This document shows, one piece after another, positions 45,098 to 56,959 of a stretch of 64,000 nucleotides of DNA (positions are counted from its first letter, which is position 1; each line of letters starts with the position of its first letter). A program made the position numbers and the translations under genes. The notes under the pieces were generated by a model. That model did no database searches and was not told the origin of the DNA. It saw only the letters and a list, made by a program, of their open reading frames with translations. The DNA lies in NCBI GenBank assembly GCA_950295325.1, contig OX485803.1, positions 72,431,554 to 72,495,553 of the forward strand, written 5' to 3'. The stretch is from Polytrichum commune. Its lineage: Eukaryota; Streptophyta; Polytrichopsida; Polytrichales; Polytrichaceae.

Positions 45098-45292
45098 ATG
45101 GATTGTGAGATGAAGCATAGAGGCTCATGTAGTGGAGGTAGAGATAGGGAGAAGGAATATGTTACACCTGTAATTGCCACAACTCCTTCCAAAAGAGGGA
45201 GACCTCGAAAGGGCCCTCTATCATTTGTGAATACTAATCCGACATCTACATTGAATACCCCTCTTAGACACTCTACAAGGTTAAAAAACTAG
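45098..45292 (+). pseudogene. Transposase C-terminal remnant in the short transposon
   Basis: From the ATG at 45098 the frame gives 64 residues ending at 45292: MDCEMK, CSGGRDREKEYVTPVIATTP, the basic KRGRPRKGP motif (AT-hook-like, probably minor-groove DNA binding) and a terminal LRHSTRLKN. The same ending occurs in the ORF at 60340-60801. Upstream in frame, the sequence consists of small repeats (GGAGCCTTTGTGTC) unrelated to the larger protein, which marks the internal deletion point near 45080. Confidence 0.6.
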
Positions 45293-45299
45293 GTGTTTC

Positions 45300-45530
45300 A
45301 ATTGTTTATATACGTTGGAGTTTTTTTTAATAAATATGCAACCCAACTTTTTTTTCATCTCATTATTTAATTTGGTCTTCACCCAACTTTTTTTTCATCT
45401 CATTTTATTTAATTTGGTATTTACCTAACTTTTTTTTTCATCTCATTTTATTTAATTTGATCTTCACCCAAATTTTTGATCATTTTAATTTGATATAATT
45501 TGATATAATTTTCACAAAAGCGGTCCTCTA
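45300..45530. repeat. Tandem ~45-bp repeats in the transposon end
   Basis: Three to four copies of a unit containing ACCCAACTTTTTTTTCATCTC and TTTTATTTAATTTGGT. The inverse of the same array is at 60165-60290 in the larger copy. Confidence 0.7.
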
Positions 45531-45578
45531 AGCCGTTTTTAATATGATGCACCCTGCGTATAATATGGGAGTTGTGTA

Positions 45579-48500
45579 CTTGGGGGAATTTGTGTTGCCT
45601 CCTTACATCCTTCTAGATTACCATACCCATGGGTTCAATGTTGCGGACTAGCAATAGTGTATTTTCCTCTTGGGTATCATATTGTTTCTCTAATTGAGTG
45701 ATCATTTGGCCTATCCCCCCCCCCACCCCTTAAAGTATGTCTATCTACCTCTTGGTAGTAGGAAGTGGTAGGGCGGTGGGGTCAATGGGTAGGGGAAGTG
45801 TCATAAGGATTGGAGAAATGAAACATTGAAGGGTTGGGAAATAGCTAAGGGGACATCAATGGGGGAGAAAATAATTATGGTGGAAATTGTCTCCTCCCAA
45901 ATGTCTATCGTCTATCAAAAACTTGAACAAATGACATCATGATCCCATGTGTCCTTGGGTAGTACACCATTTGCAAAAAAATTGGTTGATTCTATTTGCG
46001 ACTTCGTCTTCCCATAAATCACATGGAGGTTGAAATCTTACATGTGATCGTGTAACAACTTCCATGATTGCGGTTGCCGTTGCTATGGTCTGAAGCTTTT
46101 GGATTTGCAGTAATTGATTCATGTATGTTGTAGTGCTCATGTTCCCCATGTTGATAAACGGTGGTTCCACGAGTGTGAACCATGGTGGGGGTCGGTTGCC
46201 TTCCGCGTGCTTGTTCAGATGTGTTCGCAACGTTTGAAATGACTTTGGTGGTACTTGGTTGTCGCCTTCTTCACTGCTAAAGCTCATACCGACTTTTGGG
46301 GTAGACATGTATTCAACCTCTCTAGATCAAAATTGCACAAATTTTCTCGGTTCTCGTTCTATTGTTTCTTCTTTCCAAATTTTTACCTTGCTTTGGTAAA
46401 AAAAATTACCACTTTCTTGTGTCAATAGAATACCGCATGTACCCAATCCCCAATCCCTCTATTGGGATATGCAAGATGTTGATGTTCTCCTTCCGAGTTT
46501 TCCTCTCCTCCATTTGACTTATCTTGTCAAGCATGTAAAAGACTTGGAAGTCTTTGTTTTGAGACATTGTTGTGGCGGGAAGAATCTCCCTTTCCTCACC
46601 ATTCCGATCATCTTCTATGGCGTCCTCTGTGGATTGTCCAAGGCTTCCTTTGTGTCACCAATACATTTCCCTCATCGGTTGCCCTCCCGGAGGTTCACTT
46701 GGTTTTGTTTCTCATATTTTGTCAACATAAGTTTCTAATATTGTTGTGAGGCATTGCCTCACCCCTCAAGTCAACACTACCATGATTGGTTTAGTATATG
46801 TTTCCCTTTTTTCTTGACACGTTCACACTTTGACTAGACCTGGAAATTGTCGTCCTCTCTAGGCGTGCTTCTTCAATCCTCCATGTCACTGGGTCATATA
46901 GGTAATTGACAATACCCCCTAACAATAACAAGGTTGCGTTGTACACAAACCAATTGAAGCAAGCATTCCTCTATGGTTAGTAGTCATGTTGACAACAACA
47001 TTGAAATACAATGTCAAAACAAAGTGATAAACTAGTTCTAAACGAATTGTTCATAAATTCATTTCTTGGTTCTATAAATTATCTGTTGCATGGTCACTAA
47101 ATGTTAATGAAGTACTCTCTCTTACCCATAGTAACTGTAGTAACCTTATTGGCTCCCTACCTCCTAGTGCTTCCTTTATCGGTCAAGCTCCTGGATTATT
47201 ATACGACATCTAGATTGCTATGTTCTATTGATCACGCGACTGGTAGATCTATCCCTGTTGAAGCCAAACGGTATCTACGTCTAGAAGATCATTGGTTAGG
47301 ATCCCTATGTGAGCTTGCTACTGGTCTTATTTTACTATCAATACTATTGGGCACTTCCTTATACACTATGACTACATGCCAACTCGACTTTTTTTTATTG
47401 GATACATTCAATTATGGTGGCAGACATCATCTTTTATACTTGATAACCATTTTCCTCACATGTTAAGTCTTAAGTTACCCATATCTCTTGGAAATACCTA
47501 ACTACACTAAATATGATATTTAGTGTCACTATGATAACTACTAACCCTTATCCCTACTGGTTAAGTCAAGTTCCTTGAATAATTCTAAAAATGTAATATC
47601 AACTCACTATTAACAATGATCCACCTAACTCATGTCCGACCTGAGAGATTTGGAGAAATAATTTAGTTGGCAATGGGCCCATTTCTCAAATCAACTCTCG
47701 TATCCGCAACCATAAAGACAAAATGATCGGGGATTAACCCTACTCTTTTGGTAGCAGATGGGTCAAGCGTAGGTTTTTTTTAGTTTTTTTTAGTTTCTGT
47801 AGCGTTGGGGACTTATCGGATGAAAGGAACCAAGACTGAATAATGCCTTGGGGAATTTATCATGACTATGGTGTGCAACAGGAGAACTTGTGAGAAAAGA
47901 ATCGTTCTCCTCAACTACATTCCTTGCAACTGGTGCCTTAGAACCCGCACTAGCTTCTCCAAAACCTACTGAAAGGAAACTCATGAGAATCATTTCCTTC
48001 CAAATGTCAAACTTGAACCCCCCATCCATGGCACACGTTATGAGGAAAATGTGAATGACCCCGAAGTCCTCATTGAAACTTGGGGCTCCCACCCCATTTC
48101 CCACCTCAACCTTGGCATGAATCAAGATCAGGTTCTTTACTATTGACAACATTAACTCTGCAATGGAGCAAATATCATAGTATTATCAAGATATTTAGTT
48201 TCTCCATCTTACAAGAATAAATACATAGACGCTTCAGCTTAGTCCAGTTCTTAGAACTTATGTGTCCAACTCTGCCACATTCAAGCTTTGAATCCCCTTA
48301 AATTACTATGAAACTTCAATTTTACAAATGGTCAATGAAATGTTGTTCAGTGCACTCATTGCAGCTCTCAGTAAATCCATGATCAGAAGCCTAAGATATA
48401 TACAGTTATATTGCTTATATTGTGGTGAAACACCCATTCCATGTGCATTCAAGGCTGTAGTACTAAACATGCATGAGTTCAAAACCTACACTAATTCAAG

Positions 48501-50640
48501 ACTGTGTTGAACATATTATTACGTCTACGATTATCTTTAATGGAACCCACTACATACAGTAACTTAGGCCTAGTCCACAAGAGCACCCAAACAAAGCATG
48601 AACAGTGGCACCCCGGCTAGTCCTTCGTCCCCCAAAGTGCTTCCCATTATTACGCCATTTGTGTACGCCATCTAGTTTCAACTAATATGGCTTTAGATGT
48701 ATAACTGTATATATCTTAGGCTATATCCTGAGGCTTATGTGTGGCTTGCAAGGCATATTCTAGTACTATTTCACACTTGAACCTCATGCGGTAGAGTTAT
48801 TTTTGGTATCAAGATTCCCAAGATTCCAGAGTCTTTCACGTGTTGACATCTGCAAGTCGGTTGTAGTGGGCACTTGCAGATCAGATGAATCTAAATTCCA
48901 GAAGTTGACTCACCAAGGAAGCACCGGGCCGAGATCAAGTCACTTAAATAAATTATATTTCAGCAATTATATTTATTTATTTATTCCAGTAAATACATTT
49001 AATTAATTAATTAATTCCAGTAGTTTAATTAATTAATTAATTGTTTATGAATACTTGTGAAAGTAGGCGGCGTTACTAAAATATTATAAAATATACATAC
49101 TAAATCAGCACACTAAATTTAAGTGTCATTTTAGAATGACAAAGACAATTTCAAATGGTAAGTCAAAAAAATTATAACCTCAATGTTAATGAGGATTTTG
49201 TGATTTTATTTGACCTCCAAGTTGATTACATGCTTCATTGATGGTTTCATTTCCGGAATGAAATCCCAATGAATTGCTTATTTACTAATTGGAAGTGCAC
49301 ATATATATTGGATTTTAGACCTTGAAGGCGAAGTGCACTCAATATGGGATTTGTAGTCAAGCGGCCTTCAAGAATGCAAGAGCAATATTTTTTTTGAAGT
49401 TGGGCAGGGCGGGTAGCAGTTTTCGGTCGGGTTCAGAAATTTCCTTGGAGGCTTGCCCCTTTCTAAGGGGGGGCTTCCCCATAAAGAAGGATGAAGTTTT
49501 CAGTGCCACCCGCGAGAGTGTGGGAGTTGGTTCACCCTAGCCCTCAAATCGAAGTTGAATTGTATAAGTACATAGCCAAGTTAATTTTGTAGTTAACAAA
49601 AAAGATCAAAAACATTGAATAGCAAGTTTGAAGTTACGGTCGGAGGAGCTTGCAGCTTGGATCAAATTTATAAATAAGTGTAAAACCAGTTTGATACATC
49701 GTCAGCAATGAGCCTTGTCTTGCGGTCTTCTGATGACTTCCACAAAATTATTTTTATCACATGTGTTGCTATTACTTAACTTACTAATGTTTGGATAAAC
49801 TCAAACAGTATGTGAAGGTGATCGGCTACAAGTACTAGAGTAGACTACTTAAGTGAGGCAGTATTTCATGTCGGTAGTAGATATAGCCATATGAATACTC
49901 CTTTTGAAATTGGGAGGCATCACAAGAGACAAAGTTTCGCTGAGATTGTGATGAGAAGTTTGAAAACTTGTTGCTTGCTGCAGGGTCGAAGTGGGTCCAA
50001 ATTTCATTGAGTAATTCATCACGTATGTCGTGCAAGTGATCTTTTGGCATCACATTGATCTCTGCCATGGGTTCCTTCCCCCAATCTCCACCATGATTTG
50101 GCCACTCCTCCAAGTGATGACCTCAAATTTGCTATTTTCCAAACTTATTGAGGCGGAGTGGAAGAGAGACAGTGCATGATATGGCTTTGGATGCTTCTTC
50201 TTAAATTTGGCAATCAATTAACATTGTTTGTTAACATAGTACGTTTAATGATTTTATTGACAATCCACCTCGTATGTTGGATTGCTCATATCATTGAAAG
50301 TCTATTGGATTTTTTGAATTCTAATATTTTTGACTGGTTGAAAATCGTGCACATATTTTCTTCCATAAAATCATGATCTTACTTGTGGCACTCTACTATG
50401 GCAATCCAAACACTCAAATTGAAAGAATTTAATTATAGTAATAAACATAAAAGATCAATGTTATCATGTGAAATACTATTAAATGACATTGTGAAACCGC
50501 AATTCACTTGGTTGAAACCCTTTTATGGGTGTTGGTTTTAGCGCCCTCCGCAGTACCTTAGGTGAATTCCATATTACATCTATGATCTGTGTGCACACAC
50601 GACCAGCGATACTTGCACGGCGCTAGCTATTACACACGTG
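45579..50640. other. Intergenic region with three unassigned short ORFs
   Basis: Open frames with ATG starts occur at 45937-46308 (minus, 123 codons; the first residues PKVGMSFSSEE recall the start of the FAR1/MULE DNA-binding domain, but nothing further fits), 47101-47466 (plus, 121 codons, two hydrophobic stretches) and 47790-48152 (minus, 120 codons). None has a recognisable domain. They may be relics. A TTAA/TTTA microsatellite lies at 48955-49050. Confidence 0.3.
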
Positions 50641-50642
50641 AG

Positions 50643-50652
50643 CCTATAAATA
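50643..50652 (+). promoter_or_regulatory. Candidate TATA box upstream of the protease gene
   Basis: CCTATAAATATAGCC at 50642-50656 is a near-ideal plant TATA box. It lies 1.26 kb before the protease ATG, so it would imply a long or spliced 5' leader. The link to the gene is inference. A second TATATAAG lies near 50799. Confidence 0.35.
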
Positions 50653-51911
50653 TAGCCGTGCGTGTTTGGTGCAGATTGTTTCAATTGAATTATTCTCCAT
50701 TGCAAGTCTAGAGTTAAGCTCGGCGGTCAATCGACACTTTAGGGTGCTTGTGTGTGCTAGTTGCAGTCATGGTGCTTTGATGAGCATTTCAGAGCATGGA
50801 CTATATAAGATAGCCTTAGTCAAGAAGATCTTGCAAAGTGAAGCTGCAGAGACCTGGCATCGGCTCCGGTTGCGCCGAAGGTGAGGTGGTTGTTGATGAT
50901 TTGATCAGCTAGTTTATGCCAGTGAGGCGTGATGCATGGCGAGCTTTCCAGTGCTGTATTTGTGAGATTTATGAATTCATTCTTCCTATGGAAATATCCT
51001 CTTGCAGTCTTGTTTGGGTAGGTGACTATGTTTTCAAGCTATCGGTATATGTATTCTGTAGTCATCTTCCCTTACACTCAAGTTGGCGTCGTCTTGTCAG
51101 CACACATGCTACATAGATTTCCTTCAGAAAGTGCACCCACTTGCAAAATGCAGGTGGAAATGCCTGGTTCCTGGGTTGCATGCGATCATAAATATCACTT
51201 TCGGATAGAGCACGTCAGTTTAGCTAGATCCATGTATCTGCACATCGATCGAAATTCCTCACCATGTAGGTATGTCGATCTTGTTGCGAACATGGTTTAC
51301 CCAGTCAGCTAATCTCATGCAGTAGTGAATGATACGTTCAATATAGTCTTGTTCATTCGTTACTGAGCGCTAGTTGGAGCGAACGTCTGTCGAGACTTCT
51401 ATGTAATGTCTACAGTTTGAAACACAGGTTGAAATGAGTCAAATGCCTGAGGAACCAGATTCTTGAACCGTACCGATCCGTTGCTCAACACCTTCCAAGC
51501 TGCTTGCTCCTAGCATACAGCTTTGGAGGATACAGCTTCTGTGTCCATGGTGGAGACATGCTGCAGACTCTGAAGACATTGATACAACTAATGCAACGGC
51601 ATCCCATATGTATTAATTTTTCAAATCCTGAGGAAGCTTTTGAGCATTTGCGTGATGCCGCCTAAACACGTAAGATCAGAATTGGGGTTAGATCCATCAT
51701 AATTGATTTGTTTGAATGCTCATGATGCACATGCAGGTCTCTGGGCTTCTGATTTCCTTCGAGCCAAATTTGCGATATTATGTGCTTTTCCCAGTCTGAG
51801 AAGGTGATTCCCTGTCTCCCGCTTAGCCTCCCGCCGGCGGAGATTCTATAGCCGGGTACGTTACAAGTAAGTGAAGTTTGATCTCGGTGTTGATTTAACA
51901 CCGATCAGTCG

Positions 51912-53330
51912 ATGAAGATATTGACAGGTCTCCCAGTTGCTTCGGTGCTCATTCTTACAGCTTGCCTAGCACTTTGCGTAGAAGGGAGGACATGGGCATT
52001 GAAAGGGCAGGGGCTGGACGTAATCCATCGAGATGACGCCGGATCCCCTTACTACGATCCATCTGCAGAGAAGAAGGATGTATTGGTGTCGGCCATCGCA
52101 AGAAGCCAGGCACGTTACGAATCCCTCAACAGGAAGGCCATGCAATCTCCCCTAGCCGATATCTGCACTGGCAACAGCCATGCTGGAGGGAAAGGTCCGC
52201 TTGGAGGTCCGGTGTCCGCCCCGCCTAGCAGCGGAGCTCAAGTGTACTTTGTGTCTGTGAAACTTGGCACCCCTGCGAAGGAGGTTTTGCTCGAGATCGA
52301 CACCGGAAGCGAGATCACGTGGGCTCAGTGCACTCCCTGCGTGCTGTGTTTCCAACAAATTCTGCCATTCTACAACCCCGAAAAATCAAGCTCCTATGTG
52401 AGCATTGATTGCCAAAACCCAGATTGTGCTTTCAACGCTACGAATGGAGGATTCCTTCTGTGCTCCGATGGGGATCAATCCTGCGCGTATGAGGTGGGGT
52501 ATGGCGATGGAAGCTTCACCATCGGCACCTTGTCGAAGGAGACCTTCACCTTCTCCTCCCAGCATAGTCGGAGCTCGCTCGCGGTTCGTAATCTTGTGTT
52601 TGGGTGCGGCCGTGTGAATTCGGGATTGTTTCTGGGACAGTCAGGGCTGATGGGACTTGACCGAGGGCCATACTCATTCGCCACACAGCTGAAGGACGTG
52701 TTTGGCCAGAAATTCACGCTCTGCTTCACAGACAGGATGAAGGTGCCGAACGCTACGAGCTTCCTCTTCTTCGGTGAAACGGAGAACAGAGGGCTAAGCT
52801 ACACACCCATCCTGAGCAACCCGGGTGGGGTGGACTTCTACTACCTGAATTTCATCGGGATCAGTGTGGGAAACACGAAAGTGGATTTCGATGCTTCGGC
52901 TGTGAATCTGAACACCACGGATGGCTCCGGGGGAACCATCATCGATACTGGGACTTACATCACCTTCATGCCAGACGCGGTGTACACGCCCTTCTTGGCG
53001 GCCTTCGACAGGCTGTCCCATCTTAAATCGAACTTCAGCAATTTCGTTGGATTGGATTGCTACAACTTCACTACCTATCCGCCCAGAAATGTTCCCATCG
53101 TCACCTTCCGCTTTCAGGGCGTGGAGCTTGAATTCGGGCCGGACAATCTCTTCATCGGCCCTTTCGACACCCAAGGCCATCTCTACTGCTTCGCGTTCTT
53201 TAACACGGGGACGTTCGTAGGCTCTCCCGCGGTTATCCTCGGTAATGTCCAACAGCAGGACTTCCGCATCGAGTTCGATCTTCAACACTCCAGAGTAGGA
53301 TTTAAGAAAACCGATTGTGCCGCGCAGTGA
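51912..53330 (+). CDS. Nepenthesin-like aspartic protease (family A1B), secreted
   Basis: A 472-residue single-exon gene. It begins with a hydrophobic signal peptide (about 1-25). The propeptide contains LDVIHRDDAGSPYYDP (35-50), a hallmark of plant nepenthesin/CDR1-type zymogens. The mature enzyme has the first catalytic aspartate at 130 in EIDTGSEITWAQC, the flap in YGDGS (tyrosine 197), and the second catalytic aspartate at 345 in IIDTGTYITF. It also has the C-terminal signature ILGNVQQQDFRIEFDL (442-457). Cysteine-rich inserts near 140-191 and several N-x-S/T sites fit a glycosylated apoplastic or vacuolar enzyme. Length and motif spacing are those of an intact family member, and there is no plant-specific (saposin-like) insert. 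GC content is clearly higher than in the neighbouring repeats. The exact substrate cannot be told. Confidence 0.93.
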   Translation: MKILTGLPVASVLILTACLALCVEGRTWALKGQGLDVIHRDDAGSPYYDPSAEKKDVLVSAIARSQARYESLNRKAMQSPLADICTGNSHAGGKGPLGGPVSAPPSSGAQVYFVSVKLGTPAKEVLLEIDTGSEITWAQCTPCVLCFQQILPFYNPEKSSSYVSIDCQNPDCAFNATNGGFLLCSDGDQSCAYEVGYGDGSFTIGTLSKETFTFSSQHSRSSLAVRNLVFGCGRVNSGLFLGQSGLMGLDRGPYSFATQLKDVFGQKFTLCFTDRMKVPNATSFLFFGETENRGLSYTPILSNPGGVDFYYLNFIGISVGNTKVDFDASAVNLNTTDGSGGTIIDTGTYITFMPDAVYTPFLAAFDRLSHLKSNFSNFVGLDCYNFTTYPPRNVPIVTFRFQGVELEFGPDNLFIGPFDTQGHLYCFAFFNTGTFVGSPAVILGNVQQQDFRIEFDLQHSRVGFKKTDCAAQ

Positions 53331-53681
53331 GCGGATCGATCTACGATCCTGGCCGGCTGCAAGCTGGACCTCTGCCATGACCATTGATTATACAGTTGAA
53401 ATTTCATGCATTGGGACCGTGACAGTCTACGAATTTGACAACAGTGCAATGATCCTTGTCAGTTGGGAATTGGAACTATAAAGGACGAAGCGGCCCCTGC
53501 ATGGATCGTGGTACATAGCTGTGTCGACCATGCCAGTCACAAATTTGCTTTCGAACAGGAGGTGATGTCTAGCAAGCCTTCATATTTACGAGCCCGTACG
53601 AGCGATTTCAGGGCGCCCAATTAAGCCCAACCATTCTAACAACATTTATTTTTTGTGTCTTCTGCATGTCCTACATGGATC

Positions 53682-53687
53682 AATAAA
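53682..53687 (+). terminator. Poly(A) signal of the protease gene
   Basis: AATAAA about 350 bases after the protease stop codon, followed by a T/G-rich stretch. Confidence 0.5.
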
Positions 53688-53924
53688 ACAGTGATTATGG
53701 AATTTTGTGGCACTCTTCCTGGGATGTCATTTGCATTGCATAGGATTGCAGAGTACACATTACGTGCTTACTCCATGTTGGCTTTTTGATATTGGAGAGA
53801 AAAGGTGAAAGAATTGATCATTTCCACACAAAATGGCTACATTGTGAACACATGCCAAATTTCAAAAAGCTGGTCCGGTGCTCCTGTATGCTTGATATGA
53901 GGTCATGCCATAGTACATCATCAT

Positions 53925-54180
53925 GCCTACCAGTGAAATGAAATTGATTTTAAAGCCAGGAAGCCAGAAGACTTGAGGGGCTACAAGTACAACAAGTCAC
54001 ATTTTTTAGTAATTTCCTATATTAACGGATTCCAGTGGTCTAAATAAGATGGAGGTTAATATCAACCTTATGGTGTAATTAAAAAACTTGAGACTACGTA
54101 TTGGTACTACGATTTGATATAGGAAAAGAAACCTATCTTTAATAGAGTTGTAGAGGGGACATTTTAACACAAAGTGTGTC
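53925..54180. repeat. Dispersed repeat S, copy 1
   Basis: Shares with 55315-55580 an ordered set of words: AGTGAAATGAAAT, 'GGAAG(C)CAGAAGACTT', ATATCAAC, GAGACT, and GAGTTGTAGAGGGGAC near the end. It is diverged, and no coding content is seen. Confidence 0.5.
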
Positions 54181-55100
54181 TTGTTTTCAAATACATTATT
54201 AAAATAAGACTAGCATAATCTTTCATTTTTAGAAATTGAGATAGTCGACCATCAACCAAAATCAATGGTTACATCATTTGATGTGCAGTAAGCAACAATG
54301 ATTTTGTGTTGGAGTGATGTCAATGATTGCTTCAAATGTGATTCACATTCAAAGTTGAGAAAATCCTTGAGGTGTTCAAGATAGTTGAATTTCTTTTCCG
54401 TGAGGTGGAGAGAGTTTCACTCATTAGCAAGAAAGGCATGCTTCATAAAATCAAATTTGATGTTTGGTGGTGTTGGGATCTCTAAGGTTTCCCATTGTCA
54501 GTAACTAGGAAATGGGTGATTTTTTCATGTCTATGGTTGTTGACATCATCTTCGTACTGACTTAGAGAGAAAATATGCATTGACGTCCACCTTATGACAC
54601 AAGGATGTCCGTAGAGTGTCATATTGGTGGAGGGTAAATATGGTTGCATCCCACCAACCACTCATCCCAACACTATTTTTTGTGGATGATTTTAAATATC
54701 CTTGTTGTAATAGCATATAAGTTATTGCAGTTAGTTTGGACTGTGAAACATAAGCTTTAATGAAGATGTAAACAATTTTTTCACTTGTAGAAATCCCCCA
54801 CATCAGATTGGGTTTTCCACAAAAAGTGAATGGGCCTCTTTCTAAGCATCATTTAATACCCTACCTTAATGACGATGGTTTCTTCCAAAGAGCATATTAA
54901 CTTAGTAACCCCACTATATATGAAGTTCTTACATCTGCTACACCTCAACCATGGTCTCCACAAACCCTATGTTTAAGGGTTAGAGCACCATGACATGCTT
55001 GATGAAGTGTGAGTTAAGCAAAACAAACAATTTTGTATGAGGATCCTAGAAATTATTTTTGTTGCAAAGTAAATGCCATCCAAAATTGATAATATGCTGA
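54181..55100. other. Intergenic
   Basis: No gene or repeat recognised. It is AT-rich with short chance frames only. Confidence 0.3.
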
Positions 55101-55109
55101 GCAATTTGT

Positions 55110-55580
55110 CTCTGATACCCGAGCCACACCGGTCTTGCCTGGGTCAGCTAGCCAATGGCCTCGGCCAGAGAGGTAGTGGGTTGAAATGTGTATGTCTAGC
55201 ATTAAGTAAGTTTTCGTCTGAAGCAAGATTTGCTGGAGTCCTCATAATGTACGATTTTGTGACCGTTACTTATCGCTGCACAATAGTTTGGAGTCTTTTG
55301 TTTGGCTACCACTTTTCTACTAGTGAAATGAAATGAATTGAAATCGATTTTTATTATGTCCGGAAGACAGAAGACTTATGAAACTAAAAACACATCAAGA
55401 TGGTGTGAAATAGGCTCATTCCCTAGAGTACCATAATGCGGTAGCCTCCGTAAGGTAGAACATAATATCAACTTAGATGGTTTGGCAATTGGAAAGAAAT
55501 GCATGAGACTCCCTAGTACTACATTTTCAAAGAGTGAAGAGAACTTCTCTGTCATGGAGTTGTAGAGGGGACTTATCTCC
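55110..55580 (+). mobile_element. Possible tRNA-derived SINE plus repeat S copy 2
   Basis: 55125-55190 has an A-box-like TAGCCAATGG and, about 30 bases on, a weak B-box-like GGGTTGAAAT, the spacing of a tRNA-derived pol III promoter. Downstream lies repeat S (from about 55315). Whether the two belong together is unclear because copy 1 lacks the tRNA-like head. Confidence 0.3.
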
Positions 55581-55847
55581 AGTGAGTATTGCTTCCCACA
55601 AATTTAACAGTTGAATGCCAAGGTACTGCCTTATATGAAATGATGCTCAGAAATATGTAGCTTAAATATTATCTTGCATGGATAACTTGCATGAAATACT
55701 ACTCTTGACATTGTAGCAGTAGTCTTGATTTGTTTGTGCATCTTGAGATGTGCGAAGTTGTTACCTGTTACATTGCACTTGCCCGCATGCAGTACGGAAT
55801 TGCCAAGAATAAAAGGGCCTACCTTGATACTCTTTATTTTCTATTTA

Positions 55848-55925
55848 TAAAAAATTATAATAACAATAACAATAACAATTATTATTATTATTTTAAAAAA
55901 ATTAATAAAAAATTAATAAATTTGA
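55848..55925. repeat. AAT/ATT microsatellite
   Basis: (AATAAC)n passing into (ATT)n and poly-A tracts. Confidence 0.8.
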
Positions 55926-56149
55926 GACAGAACGTCAAACCGGCCAACACCAAATGAAGTGAAACCACAAAGAAAACGCGCCCTCACTGAGGGGAGGGGG
56001 GCCCCTCGGGCATGAAACACGGCCACGTAAAAAGAACAAACAACCACCACCACCAAGGACAACCCCCTGGACCCACTTAACCATGGACCATCCCACCCTA
56101 CCGGCCAAAGACAACACCCAAACCCCCAAGAGACCCAAAACCCCGCCTA

Positions 56150-56900
56150 CCTTCCTATCTACTTTGCTTTTTCCAGTTCCATTCAATGTGCAAATTGTGC
56201 CTCCTACAAAGAACACTTTTGGTGCCCTAGGTCTTGTCAAAACCTTGAAGCATAGCCATCGCTGAGAAGCTAGTACTCATTTTTTATGAGTTCGGTCACC
56301 CGGTTCCAGACCATTTGCCGTAGATGATAAGTTCGTCCCAAATCTATTGCTTGACCTTAGACTCATGCCATTGTGTATGGTTAAACACTTTGTCATTACG
56401 CTCGATCCAGATGGTCCACAACGTAATACCTCTAAGGAGGTGCCAAACTTTGATCATTTTACCGTATTTAATTGGGATTCTTTCGCCGAAGAGTGCTTGC
56501 TTCCAATTGAAGCTTTCATAATTGCTTGTGCGTACCCCACAAAGTTCATGCATAATGGATGTGGCCCATCTCCATGCCCTCCTAGCTTGAATGAAGTCCC
56601 AAATTTTATGTTTAACCAATTCACTGGTGTTGGGGAGACAAAAAAACGCATTGCTTAGAAATAGAGATCGGTGTAATGCAGGCTCTCCACTCATTAACAA
56701 CTATTGCCTTATGCCTGATTGACCACATGAACGCCATTTTTTTCCTGGCCCAAAGAGGGTCCCAAACTTGCAACCATTAAAACCTATAATTACCTGGGAG
56801 ATAACCTTGGAGGGCGCAAAGTTTTGGAGAGCCATCCTCTTTGGTCCTTAAGGCAATTTCCTTGATATTTTAGAGAAGACATGCTCCCAATCTGAATTTC
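56150..56900 (-). pseudogene. LINE (L1-type) 3' fragment
   Basis: The minus-strand frame 56344-56700 encodes the end of a plant LINE ORF2: ELVKHKIWDFIQARRAWRW, then VWHLLRGITLWTIWIERND (the usual W-L-RG-TLW-IW-ERN motif after the RT/RNase region) and VFNHTQW. Beyond a stop it goes on with IWDELIIYGKW and the basic end HIEWNWKKQ. No RT catalytic motif is in the window. It is truncated and interrupted by stops. Confidence 0.65.
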
Positions 56901-56959
56901 CTCATGACTCAAGAGGTCTTCCGACATCACTTTGTCAAATTTCAAGACCAAGCTAGCAC

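Larger units (their letters stand above)
44407..45578 (+). mobile_element. Short DNA transposon with terminal inverted repeats
   Basis: The left end (44407 onward) reads GTACGCAACTCCCATGTTATA. The right end is its near-perfect inverse (TATAATATGGGAGTTGTGTAC, ending 45578). The right 500 bp and the C-terminal coding part match 60100-60530, the 3' end of a much longer transposase-bearing relative. It is therefore a non-autonomous deletion derivative of about 1.17 kb. Confidence 0.7.

Noticed and set aside
47101-47466. Membrane protein gene
   Set aside because: Two hydrophobic stretches but no family resemblance and no supporting gene signals. Kept only as an unassigned ORF.
52794-53384. 196-codon minus-strand frame opposite the protease gene
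   Set aside because: An antisense shadow of a GC-rich coding region.
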